Assembly (NCBI GenBank): GCA_022316685.1
Contig: JAKJHU010000151.1
Location: forward strand, 310,001-374,000
Reading direction: 5' to 3'
DNA from: Progne subis subis
Lineage: Eukaryota > Chordata > Aves > Passeriformes > Hirundinidae
DNA: 64,000 nucleotides
The position numbers and the translations under genes were made by a program. The notes beneath the pieces were generated by a model. It was not told where the DNA came from. It was given only the letters and a program-made list of their open reading frames with translations, and searched no databases. Positions 54,210 through 64,000 of the stretch are shown here, one piece after another. The stretch's first letter is position 1; each line of letters begins with the position of its first letter.

Positions 54210-54461
54210 TCTAATCCTGGTGGTCTGAACTCCCCCAAGACCCCCTTCAGTATCCCAATTGATGTTTTTGGTGTTCCCAAAACATGGTGGATGTGGCTGG
54301 AGGTTCCAGGGAGGGAATCTAATCCTGGCTTCTAATCTTGGCAGCCCAAACCCCTCCAAGACCCCCTTCCATATCCAAATCAGTGTTTTTGATTGATGAT
54401 AAAATGATTTTATATTTTGTTCCCAAAATATGGTGGATGTGGCTGGAAATTCCAGGGAGGG
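54210..54461 (+). repeat. Tandem duplication, 108 and 144 bp units
   Basis: TCTAATCCTGG starts both units (54210 and 54318). Both contain CAAGACCCCCTTC and ATGGTGGATGTGGCTGGA. Unit 2 has an extra AT-rich insert of about 30 bases (54391-54420) and a diverged start. Confidence 0.9.
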
Positions 54462-55689
54462 CACTTTTGGGGTGGGCAGATCTGGAGCAACCGGGTTTGA
54501 TGGGAAGTTTCATTGTGGTTCCAGTTTGAGGGAGAGCATGAGGTGTTGGCTGCTGGGATGGTGAGAGCAGGAATGGGCATCTAGGGGTGCTCATCTTACG
54601 TGTCCAGGTGATCTGAAGTATCCCAGGAAATCTCATCCCATTTGTCTGCTAGACTGGCCTTTCTCAGGGACGTGCTGGTTTCCAACAGCTGGATTTCCAG
54701 CTGGATAACAGTGAATCCAAGGCGCAGAGCACAGGTGGAACCTGTGCTAGGATTCACCCTGAAACAGGGAATGAGGTGTGACGAGGTCTGGAAGCTCCAA
54801 GAATTCCCATATCCCACAGATTAGGAATAACTGAGGGTCCCAGATGGAATCTGGAAGGGGAAAAAACAATCCCAAAGCAGCAGGAAAGTGTTGACTTGGT
54901 GCAGAAGGTGGATTTTTTTTCCATGGAGGATTTGTTTTGGCCACGGAATTATATTGCTGTGGATATTCCTGGATATTTTCAGCCGGAGCGTGATGCAGGT
55001 GTGGGGTTAAGAAATCTCAGGATGCTGCAGTGCTCATCCTGCAGCCTTTCCCAACCCAAATACTCCAAGGATAGGAAGGAAAACAAAGATGTGCCTTGGC
55101 TTTGGGCCTGGAAATGAGGAAGGGAATTAACTTGGATGTGTTGGAGGCGGGGGCTGGCACAGGGAATTTTGTTAAGTAGTTAATGGACAGAGAATTTGGT
55201 CAGCTCCATGGCACCGGCTCCTGCTAACTCAGGGATTTTAGGAACCCTGTGGGATGCAGGCTTGGATAGGAGTGCTCTGAAAGGAGACACCCTCTGGATG
55301 AGCACCGGGATGGGTGTGGGGAAAACCTGGCTGCTGGAGGGAGCGGAGTCCCCTCGCTGGGAATTCTGTCATCCCCATGGCAGCATCCTCACTCCACAAA
55401 CTTCTCACTCCTGCAGCATCCTTGGCTGGCATCCCTTTTCCCTTAGTCTGGGAATGCTAATGAGGTCACAGCCCTTGGTGGGGAGCTGATAACAAGCGTG
55501 AAATTCCTTGGATCCCGACTCAGCAGAGCTTGGTGTCACTGGGAGAGCCACACAGTTCAAGGAAAACCACTTTCGTGGCTGAGATTTTTAAGGATTCCCC
55601 CGCCCTGCTTTGCCCTCCCTCCTTATCTCTCTCTGCCCTGAAATTCCCAAGATGGAGAAGCCCTGGAATAACAAGTGAACCTTCGCTGT
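54462..55689. other. Unique sequence, nothing recognised
   Basis: No repeats. Open frames are short. Confidence 0.4.
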
Positions 55690-55950
55690 TTGGTCTCCCA
55701 GGCTGTGCTGGAGGCTAAGTGAGGTTAACAGCCGAACATGCTGGGAATTATTGAGGGAAGAGACCTGGGAGAGAGCTCCGTCCCTGATCTGATGGTGATA
55801 AACGATCGGAGCTGGGGTATCTGATTCCTTCTCTCTGTGGTCCCCGCAGGAACAGCTTCCAGGCGAGCATGTCGGCCCGCTCATTGAAGGAAAACGGCAA
55901 AGATTATCCCTAATATCTCGAAGATTAGTTAGATAAATACGCGCTGGAAT
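55690..55950. promoter_or_regulatory. Candidate conserved non-coding block
   Basis: GAGGTTAACAGCCGAAC, GATGGTGATAAACGATCGG, GGCAAAGATTATCCCTAATA and GATTAGTTAGATAAATACGC. Repeat-free with several CpGs. An acceptor-like TGTGGTCCCCGCAG ends at 55849 but has no supported exon. Confidence 0.32.
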
Positions 55951-56214
55951 GAGCATGTCCTGGGGGCTGCTGGGAAACCCTCCAGGCTTCATTGACTGAG
56001 TTTATCCAATTTGCATCCACCGGCATTCCCAAGGCTGCTCGGGTGGCGCTCAGATGTGCTCCTAAACACAGCAGGGATGCACTTAAGGCGCATCCTCGGG
56101 ACTCCTTTTGGGATTAGGAAACGTTGTTTGGGAGCAGAAATGTGAAATCGCTTTCTAAATGATTCCCAGAAAAGTCTGAGCGAGGCTGGGAATTGACACA
56201 GTTGAGTCATAAAA
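55951..56214. other. Unique sequence, nothing recognised
   Basis: Possible continuation of the conserved-looking block (AAATCGCTTTCTAAATG) up to a CR1 copy. Confidence 0.3.
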
Positions 56215-56455
56215 GGTCCTGCATGGAAGGGACCCACAAGGATCGGCGAGTCCCACCCCAAGCCCTGCACGGGGCATCCCAAAAAATCCCACACAGTGCC
56301 TGGGAGCATTTTCCAAACATTCCTTGAGCTCTGGCAGCCTTGGGGCTGTGATGATTCCCTGGGGATCCTGTTCCTGTGCCCAGCCTCTGGAGGAAGATCC
56401 TTTTCCTGATTCCCAGCCTAAACAACCCCTGACACAGTTCCAGTTGCTTCCTCAA
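56215..56455 (-). mobile_element. CR1 LINE fragment of the third subfamily
   Basis: AGGTCCTGCATGGAAGGGAC, GTGCCTGGGAGCATTTTCC, TGAGCTCTGGCAGCCTTGGG and CCTAAACAACCCCTGACACA match a CR1 lineage with a coding-derived 3' region (CR1-X-like, from memory). Confidence 0.82.
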
Positions 56456-56529
56456 AGTTATCCAGGATGGCTGTCCATGGAAATCCTCGCATGGATGACT
56501 TTTAGATTCTTGAAAACACTGGGATCCTT

Positions 56530-56760
56530 CAAAAACAAATCAAATCAAAATAAAACAAAACAAAGCAAAATTAATAATAATAATAATAATAGGAAAAAAA
56601 ACCCCCAAACCAACCAACCAAAAAACCTCCAAAACAAACCCACAACCCCCCCAAAAAACCAAACCCACAAAACAACCAAACAAACAAAAACAAACAAACA
56701 AACAAACAAACTCCCAACAACAACAAAACCCTAAAAACCCCAAAAAACCCCAAAACCAAA
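56530..56760 (+). repeat. A/C-only low-complexity tract
   Basis: (CAAAT)/(AAAAC)/(AAT) units give way to (AAAC)/(CCAA) units. Between 56594 and 56760 I see no G and only three T, an extreme strand asymmetry. Confidence 0.97.
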
Positions 56761-57487
56761 GCAGGACTGGAAGAGCTTTTCTTGTGAAATTCACAACTAA
56801 AAATACGATGGATTTCTTTCTTAAACTGAAAATTCCATATTTTTGAGGAGAGGAGGCAGTGGAGCAGAGATTTCCAGAGGTCCCACCAATCCAAATCCCT
56901 CCAGGGAATGTGAGCAGGAAGTTTTGCTGCAGAGCATCTTTGGGAAAGACAGGAATTCCCAGCCCTGAATGTCAAAATTTGTCTTGTTCCCGTTTAAAAA
57001 GCATCAGCAGAAACAACGGCAAATCCCGATGTTTTATTGGATTGACCCAAATGTCACCTCTGGATTCTCTTGCCTTAAACTTGAAAGCCAAAGTCACATT
57101 TTAAGTCCAAAACAGAGGAAGGAAATCCAGAGGATGCTGGAAAGGAACCAGAGCTTGGAGCCACCATTTCCCTGTGCAAGGAGAAACCTGGAAAAGCTCC
57201 AGCCCTCGCTCCGTCCTTTCGCTTGGATTGCTGTGGGAAAGCTGGGGAGCTCATCCGCCTTGGTCTGGGCTCGCCTGGATTTGGGATGTGATCCCAGCGC
57301 TGACCAAACCAAGATATTTTGTCCCCTCTCCATCCCCTTCATCCCGAAGGAATGTCCTTGGGACACGGGGACGTTGCTGCGGTCATTGTCAGCTGCTAAA
57401 TGATGGAGAACCCATGGAACTTTAAATAATTCCTCAAATAATGGGATTGGCTCTTTGAATTATCATTTTAAAAGGTCCCTTCTCCCT
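56761..57487. other. Unique sequence, nothing recognised
   Basis: Lies between two mirror-composition tracts. No exon supported. Confidence 0.4.
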
Positions 57488-57607
57488 GGTTGGTGTTTTT
57501 TGGTTTTTTTGGTTTTTTTTTTTTTTTTTGTTTTTTTGGGGTTTTTTTTTGTTTTGTTTTTGTTTTTGTTTTTGTTTTTTGGTTTTTGGTTTTTTTTAAT
57601 TTTTTGG
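57488..57607 (+). repeat. T/G-only low-complexity tract
   Basis: GTTTTT-type units with a long T run (57513-57529). No C and only two A, the complementary composition of 56530-56760. Confidence 0.97.
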
Positions 57608-58774
57608 CTCTTCCTGCCTGATCTCCTTGGTAGTGGAGCACTGGAATGCAGGAATGGTGGGAAAACCCCATTCCAGGAGAACAGCAGGAATCTGGGGTGA
57701 CCCCACATCCATGTGGAACTCAAGGCAGTGACTCTCTTGTCATTTGACCCTTAAGGATGATGATGATGATGAAGGATCCTAAAAATCCAGGAGAAACCAT
57801 GGAAAGAGGAGTTTTATCCCGACCCACCCTGTCTTTAAACCCATCTTCCCCAGGACGTTTAAATATCCCGAAATTACTACAACATGTTGGTGGATTTGCT
57901 ACCAAATCTGGGAAAAGGGGGAGGAATTGCAGGGAAGAGAATAATTTTTCTGCTAAGCTTTAAAAAAAAAGAGGGACTGGGGAAAGGAGGAGAATCCAAG
58001 GGCACTCGGAGACATCCCAGGTGCTGGGAGGATCCGGTGGCCTCCAGGGAATCAAAATTGCTCCTGTGCAGGCACAAAAAAAAAAAAAAAAGAAAAAAAA
58101 AAATCCAGGAAAACAAGACAATTCCACCTCTCCACAGCAGGAATTTCCACTGGAGCAGTGGAGCAGTCTGGGTTGGATTTAAGAGGAAGGAAAAAAAAAA
58201 CCAGAAAGAAGGAAAAAACTCAAAAGAAGGGAAAAACCCAGGAATATTCAAGTGAAATAGGGCAGCTTTTAACCTTTTTTTTTTGTTGTTGTTTTTTTTT
58301 CCCTCTCCTCAGTTTTCCTCCTGTGGAATAAACAGGTTCGGCTGGAAAACAAAGGGTTTGGAATCCATTTATTTATTTAGCCGTTAATTTATTTATTTTC
58401 CCACCTCTCTGTCCAGCTGGAGGGTGGGAAATGCCCCGTGCCCGTGTGGGATGAAATCCAGGCCGGGCAGGAGGAATTCAGCCGCCCTCAGCAGGAAAGA
58501 GGAGCCGGAGCAGCGGGGTGGAAAGGAGCCGGGAAAAGAAAGGATGCGTGGAATGGCAGGGTCCGAGTGCCACCTCCAATTCCCGCTGCGGAATTCCGGA
58601 CCCTACCGCAGCCCTACCTCTGCCAAATTCCCTGGACTCATCCAGCCTTGGGATGAGATTTAAAAAAAAAAAAAAGAAAAAAAAAGTGGAATAAAAATCC
58701 AGACTAAAGTCAGGCTGTTCAATATTTTTTTTTTTAATTTTATTTTATTTTTTTTTTTCCCCTAGAGAAATTAT
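57608..58774. other. Spacer with several A/T runs
   Basis: A runs lie at 58077-58104, 58189-58200 and 58662-58686, and a T-rich run at 58721-58760. 58430-58620 is GC- and CpG-moderate (GTGTGGGATGAAATCCAGGC). No gene is called. Confidence 0.4.
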
Positions 58775-58985
58775 AAAATTATGGAATGATTTGGGTTGGA
58801 AGGAGCTTAAAGGTCATCTCATTCCTGTCGGGAGCAGGGAAAACTCCCACTGTCCCAGGCTGATCTGACTTGGCATTGGACACTTCCAGGGATGGGGCAG
58901 CCACAGCTTCTCTGGGAATTCCAATCCAGGGCCCCACCACCCCCACAGGGAAGAATGTTTCCCACTATCCCATAAAAATCTACCG
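58775..58985 (-). mobile_element. CR1 LINE 3' fragment
   Basis: ATTATGGAATGATTTGGGTT, GGAGCTTAAAGGTCATCTC, GACACTTCCAGGGATGGGGC and GGAAGAATGTTTCCCACTAT. Confidence 0.95.
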
Positions 58986-61359
58986 TCCATAAGCTTTTCG
59001 GTTTCAAACTCAGCTGCTGGAATCCTGGGATTTTCCTTGTTTATCCCTGACCTCCTGCCTCTGCTTGTTGTTACATTCCCCAGCCAGCAGGGAAAACAGT
59101 CAGTGAGATGGGATGGGAAATTTTGGGATTGCAGGGCTTTCATGAAGGTTTTACCCTAATATTCCGATTTTTTTAATTTTCCTCCGGTGAACTGGGTGAT
59201 TCCCATGCCAGAACTGCCAGACCCATGCGCAATTCCCTTTTTCCTATTTATTTTTGTCTTCTGACCTCCCCTTCACAGAGCCAAAAATTCCCTTTTCCCA
59301 GCAGAGTTTTCCTTCCCTGCCCTTGCTTTTCCAGCCCCGAATTTGGATGCATCCCTGGCATTTGCATGCAGAAAATAAAGAGTAACAGAGAAACTGAGGC
59401 TGGGTTGGGAACATCCCGGGAATCTCTGCAGCTGGGAACCCGCAGCACAGTCAGGGATCCTTGGCTTTGGCTCATCCATGGTTTTGGCTCATCCAGAATA
59501 TCCCTGGAGATCGGTCCCAGCTCGATCTCTCACCCTCCCCTTCCCATGGATTCATTTTCTTCCTTAATTTCAGATTTGGGAGCTGTTCCTTTACTTTAAC
59601 TAATTTTTTCTGCTGCTGCTCCTTATTTGGATCCCAAGATTTTGCTTAGCTCTGATCTCTCCGTGCCCTAAATCCCTCTCAGGTACCTTTTCCCCTCCTG
59701 GAGCGAAACCTGGGAATATTTTGCAGTAGTGAGGATGCATCTTAGCCCCAGCTCCATGATATATGTTATTAGAAGCTGTGCCTTTGGGATAATCCCACAA
59801 AAAGCTGGTCAACGCTTTTTGGAGGGTGGAATTTTCTATATGGAAACATCTCCTTGTTTAAAAAAAAAAAAAAAAAAAAAGGATCAGGCTGATTGTGGGA
59901 ATTTGGAATTTTTATTTTTTAGGAGTTTTTGTATTTTGGGTTTAAAAATATTGGAATGAGTTGTTTCAAGTGCATCACGGTAAAATATTTTATAATTCCA
60001 GGGGAAAACTTCCTGCTGCTGCTGCTGCTCTGCTTGTTTTTTTCCAGCGTTCAGAGTTAAACCTTGGATTTGGCAATCTATTGGATGGGGAAACAGATTC
60101 CTGCCGTGTTTTGATGCTTGGAGATGGAATATTTTGATTTGACTGAATTAAACAAATTCCGAATTCTTCCCTGTGATTTTAGTGTTGGAATTCCAACCCC
60201 ATTTTCAGGCGTCAGGATTTTCAGGCAGAGGAAAACGTCATTTTCCAGCAAAAATTGCGGGCTGCACACTTAGATGACAGCTCCAAAAATAATTCCATGT
60301 TTCTGTGAGGGTTTTCCTACTTTTCTCCTAATAGGAATTTTTTTTATATGATTTTTTTTCCCCCCTTAGGGATAGGAAAATATTCCCATGGAAATGTGAT
60401 TAATGGTCATTAAAGGGGTTAACTGGATAGAAACGCACCCCTGCTCCTTGGGAATCTCCATTGGATCCTATAGTTGCTGTCCTGGGGATCCTGGACACCA
60501 AAATTCCTTTGTGGAAGCAAAAGGACCTCACATTCCAGAGGGTTTGGAGTCGTCCTGCCTTGCAAAAAGAAATTAACCCTTTCATATTCCTTCAGAGGGG
60601 ATGTCAGGATTTTTTTTTTTTTTTCCTTTTTTCCCCTAATATTATCTAAATTCCAGGAGATTTTCCAGCGGTTTGCTGGTTATCCCTGCTTGTGCTGAAG
60701 GAGAATTTCACAGTCAGAAACCAGCTCAGGACTCCACAAGGAAATGAAATCTGCACCTAAGAGGCCTGGAGCTGGAGGAAAGGAGCACCTTCAGGATGTG
60801 TCCCTCTTTCCATGCTCTTATCCCAATGTCCTCTGGAGCCAAACACGCTGAGGGAATGGAAAATAGGAGCCAGACCCTGCCTCAATTCCCAAGAATCGAT
60901 TGGCACTGGCATTATTTCCCTCCTTGGCAGAACAAATCCGATGGCTCTTCCCGGGTTTGTCACACAAAGTCCCCAAAGGAGGGCGGGAGAAGGATCCTAT
61001 GGATTCCATAAAATGAGCCCCCAAATCAAGATATTCTTTGAGTGTTGATCATAAAACGCTCTGGAAAATCTGGTTCCGGTGGAATGTCAGACCTCAGAAC
61101 TTTGCTTTTTTTGGGGGAGAGGGAAAACCTGGATTTATTCCTAAGGCAGGGATAATTTTATTATTTCAGTGCGGGGTGTGGAGCAGGATTTTTCCAATCT
61201 TCCTTCCTTAAAAATGAGGAAGAGACAAAGATTTAGGACAGATTTTCCTTTGCCTGTGAAAATTGAGGTTTATCCCAAGTTTTCATGTGCATGTCTATTA
61301 TCCAGAGTGTGAGGATGCGTGGAAAAAGAAAATCAGGATTACTCTGCAGGAACTGCTTC
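58986..61359. other. Long repeat-poor stretch
   Basis: Only A/T runs (59860-59880, 60610-60624) and a short (CTG)n-like CTGCTGCTGCTGCTGC at 60012-60027. No CR1 copy in 2.3 kb. I cannot support a gene. Confidence 0.4.
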
Positions 61360-61445
61360 ATTTATTTATTTATTTATTTATTTTAATTTTAATTTTAATT
61401 TTAATTTTAATTTTAATTTTAATTTTAATTTTTTATTTTTATTTT

Positions 61446-61476
<31 letters not shown>

Positions 61477-61534
61477 TATTTTTATTTTTATTTTTATTTT
61501 TATTTTTATTTTTATTTTTATTTTTATTTTTATT
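61360..61534 (+). repeat. Compound (TTTA)n-(TTTTAA)n-(TTTTTA)n
   Basis: Starts with TTTA, passes to TTTTAA and then TTTTTA units. Similar in design to 6184-6360. Confidence 0.97.
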
Positions 61535-61919
61535 GAAGGCTTGTTTTATCTCCCAAATTCCCTTCCTGTGACAGCAGAATCTAAAGGGAAGGGTTTTCCT
61601 GGCAGTGAATCCCTGTTTTTACAAGTGGCTTTGATGGGATCGGGGAGTGATTCCCAATTTCCAGCCACTTCTCCTTTCTTTCTCCCCAGCCACAAAATAT
61701 TCCACGATTTAAAAGGCAGAGGGAAAGGCTGGATATCAGCATCCCATTCCCAAATATCCCTCTGGGACCGGTGAGAGACACGCTGGGGGGAAATCGGGAA
61801 CGAATCCATCAATGTCAGCACTTTCCTATCCCCATAAAGGGATCCGGCTCAGCTCCAGCCCAGCCCCCCTCTCTCCCGCTCCCGCTCCCTCTGGATGTGC
61901 CCCTGGAATGCCGAGGGAG
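61535..61919. other. Unique sequence, nothing recognised
   Basis: No repeat; leads into a conserved-looking block. Confidence 0.35.
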
Positions 61920-62225
61920 CCGGAATTTTAAATCACCGTTTCTATTAAATCAAGTTTATTGCACTCAGCGGCTCCGGAGCGCTCCCATCTCCTCTAAACC
62001 CCACCATTATCCCTTCAAGATTCCAACTCCAGCCCAAGTTTTATTTAAGGATGGAGCCCGCCGAGCGTTTTCTTTTTCCAGGTGTTCCCAGCCTCTTCTC
62101 CAGCCCCGCTTCCCCGTTGATGCGCTGATCAATTACTCATCAAATCTTAATGAGCGCTTTAACTCAACTGTGGCATCTTAATCAGAGCCTTTGACTGCCA
62201 AGTGTCAGCTCCATCGACTCAGGAG
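61920..62225. promoter_or_regulatory. Candidate conserved non-coding element
   Basis: AATTTTAAATCACCGTTTC, TTAAATCAAGTTTATTGCAC, GCGCTGATCAATTACTCATC and AAATCTTAATGAGCGC, then CATCTTAATCAGAGCC, all repeat-free with several CpGs. Multiple TAAT/ATTA/ATCAATTA cores resemble known developmental enhancers in texture. Confidence 0.4.
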
Positions 62226-62257
62226 AGCTGGGACAAATGATCCCGATCGACTGGAAT

Positions 62258-62282
62258 GGCTCTTCCCGGCTTGGGAAGAGCC
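62258..62282 (+). other. Perfect 10-bp hairpin
   Basis: GGCTCTTCCC (62258-62267), loop GGCTT, GGGAAGAGCC (62273-62282). The left arm plus GG recurs at 62360-62371. Confidence 0.95.
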
Positions 62283-62702
62283 TTTCCGCGAGCCTCATCT
62301 GCCGTCTAGCGGCTGCACGGGAAGAGGACCAACGGAGAGGGAATTTTTGGGGTGGGAAAGGCTCTTCCCGGAGAGGGATGAGGGTGGGATGTGGGGTGGG
62401 ATGCGCTCCCGCTTGGTTCCCCTTAGGAGCGGGGCTTAGGCTGGGTTTTCCTTACGGGAATCGCCGCGTGTTTGTGTGCGCGGGAGTGGAATCTATAGGA
62501 TGGGAAATCTGCCCGTGTGGGGCTGCACGGGTCTGTGGGATGCCAGGAAAGGAGGGAATCCCGGGACAGGAGCTGCCTGGGACTGGGAATGCAAGGCAGG
62601 GCTGGATATACGGAAACAGGGAATTCTCTGTGGATGCTGTGGGACTTCATCCCAGCCTGCTTTTGGGACAATCCCCACAGGCCTTGCAAACCTTTCCTGG
62701 GA
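62283..62702. other. GC-rich unique sequence
   Basis: CpGs are moderately frequent to about 62540. No exon is supported. Confidence 0.35.
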
Positions 62703-62718
62703 TTTTTTTTTTCAGCTT

Positions 62719-62761
<43 letters not shown>

Positions 62762-62786
62762 TTTTATTTTATTTTATTTTATTTTT
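62703..62786 (+). repeat. Poly(T) and (TTTTA)n tract
   Basis: T runs at 62703-62712 and 62723-62759, then TTTTA units. Confidence 0.97.
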
Positions 62787-64000
62787 TCCCCTCAGCAGCA
62801 TCTGTCGGAAAAGCTGCTTAAAGGAACAACAAAGAAAAAGCTGACACAGACCTGAACCGGAGCGAGGGAGCAGGTCAGGATGGCTGGAATTCTCAGGGAT
62901 GTTTGCATCCCAGCTTTTACCGTGTTCTAACGAGCCCTGTGCCCTCCAGACACCTCTCGACAAACTTTGGGGACCCTTTTTTTGGGGACAGGGACAACCA
63001 GGCGGCAGATCCGGGTCATCCAAAGCTGCTGGGATCATCCCCTATAACTGGGAAGCAGCAGGATGTGCTGGCTCCCTGCCTGACCCTCTTCCTTGGATAT
63101 GAAATTAGCTGAGGGAAAAAAAGACTTTGGAGTCAGGTATTCCAGCTGAGTGCTGACGAGCAGGAGGGATGTCTGGGATTCTGGGGGATGTAATGCCTGG
63201 AAGGAGGATTTGTTATTATTATTTTTTTTAAGGCTGAGATGATCCCTATGGGATGTTCTGGGGAGATCACGGGGCGAGGCAACTGCTGCTTCAATCCAGA
63301 GGGGTTTATGGGATTGGGACAGCACCGTATGGACATCCCTCTGTCCCAATCCCTCCCTGTCTGGAGCCTGGAGAGCCCTGCAGGAGGCTTCTTTGTGTTT
63401 GCAGAGGTGTTCCTGACCCAGTTCCCAGACATTCCCCGCTCCCTTTTCCTTCCCAAGTGCCCAGGAGAGGCTCAAGGATTGATGTTGTCCGTAGGAATTT
63501 TCCTTTTCTGCCCACCAAGCATCCCTAAGCAGGTGGAACAATCTTCCCCTCACTGGTCTCAACCATCCCATGGGATTTTTCCTCGACTGAGGCTAGTGAG
63601 GGTGTGGGATGGTGATACAGAAGGAGGAAAAAGAGGGAAAACCGGGATCCATTTTGGATGCAGGCAGGGAGTTGTAGGTGATGGGAATGATGTGAACTTG
63701 GAGGCCTAACACCAGCACCAGGGTCTGAGCATTCCAGAGCCTGGGAATTCTCCCTGTGGAGCATCGCCAGAGCTCAAAGATCCATTTGAACAAAGAAGGG
63801 GAGAGAGAAAGAGTTAAAACAATCCAAATGACCAGAAGACAAACACTTCGCTGATCCAGTCACCCGCCAAAAAGCTTTGGGAAAGGGGAATCGGGCAGAT
63901 GAAATCCTGCCTGGAGCTGACACAGAAGGAAAACAAATCCCTTTGGATGCCCTGGGCTGGGGCTTCCTTGATTTAACGAGATTAAAGCGGTTCGTCCTTG
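62787..64000. other. Unique sequence, nothing recognised
   Basis: No CR1 or tandem repeat. The plus-strand frame 63239-63709 (156 codons) has no recognised domain. Confidence 0.4.

Noticed and set aside
55869..55913. Short ATG frame after an acceptor-like sequence
   Set aside because: Fifteen codons with stop, no conserved family; more likely part of a non-coding block.
60012..60027. CTG repeat expansion
   Set aside because: Only about five units; ordinary length.

Overview
This is 64 kb of vertebrate nuclear DNA, most likely from a bird and probably a passerine. The evidence is more than thirty 5'-truncated fragments of CR1, the main avian LINE. They are recognisable by their conserved 3' end (phrases such as GAGCAACCTGGGATAGTGG and CCCTTCCAACCCAAACCATT) and by the terminal ATTCTATG-type octamers. 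A solo LTR at 33.4-34.1 kb is of a kind I remember from passerine genomes. I see no Alu, L1 or B1 elements, no bacterial operon architecture, no CRISPR array and no tRNA or rRNA gene. I see no protein-coding gene that I can defend: the long open frames are simple-repeat translations, CR1 remnants or frames without recognisable domains. The window reads as intergenic or deep intronic DNA.

Layout: 0-6 kb holds CR1 pieces, three AGGTCA half-sites and a weak exon-like segment (4814-4980). 6-10 kb holds ATT/TTTTTA repeats, a regulatory-looking unique block and the first (CCCTT)n tract. 10-20 kb is unique sequence with purine/pyrimidine-rich blocks, a long CR1 copy (16.1-16.7 kb) and an A/G-rich tract. 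20-26 kb holds a head-to-head CR1 pair and a compact CpG island (about 50 CpG between 23.9 and 24.42 kb). 27.6-28.7 kb is a TCCCCAAAT-rich minisatellite interrupted by a minus-strand LTR. 33-34.3 kb holds an LTR nested in a CR1 copy. 36.1-38.1 kb carries a ~300 bp direct duplication. 40.8-42.7 kb is repeat-poor and AT-rich. 46.5-46.85 kb is an uninterrupted (CCCTT)70 tract. 49-54 kb holds several minus-strand CR1 copies that keep the end of the reverse transcriptase reading frame. 56.5-57.6 kb holds an A/C-only and a T/G-only tract facing each other. 61.3-62.8 kb holds TTTTTA repeats, a homeodomain-motif-rich block and a perfect short hairpin.

There is no operon or pathway to describe. What may be functional is a scatter of repeat-free blocks, many rich in TAATTA/ATTAAT cores or CpG, that look like conserved non-coding elements. 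That is inference from appearance only; a multi-bird alignment would settle it. I found no convincing new biological system. The best leads are the CpG island, the two CCCTT arrays, the inverted CR1 pair, the duplicated 300 bp block and the candidate enhancers.
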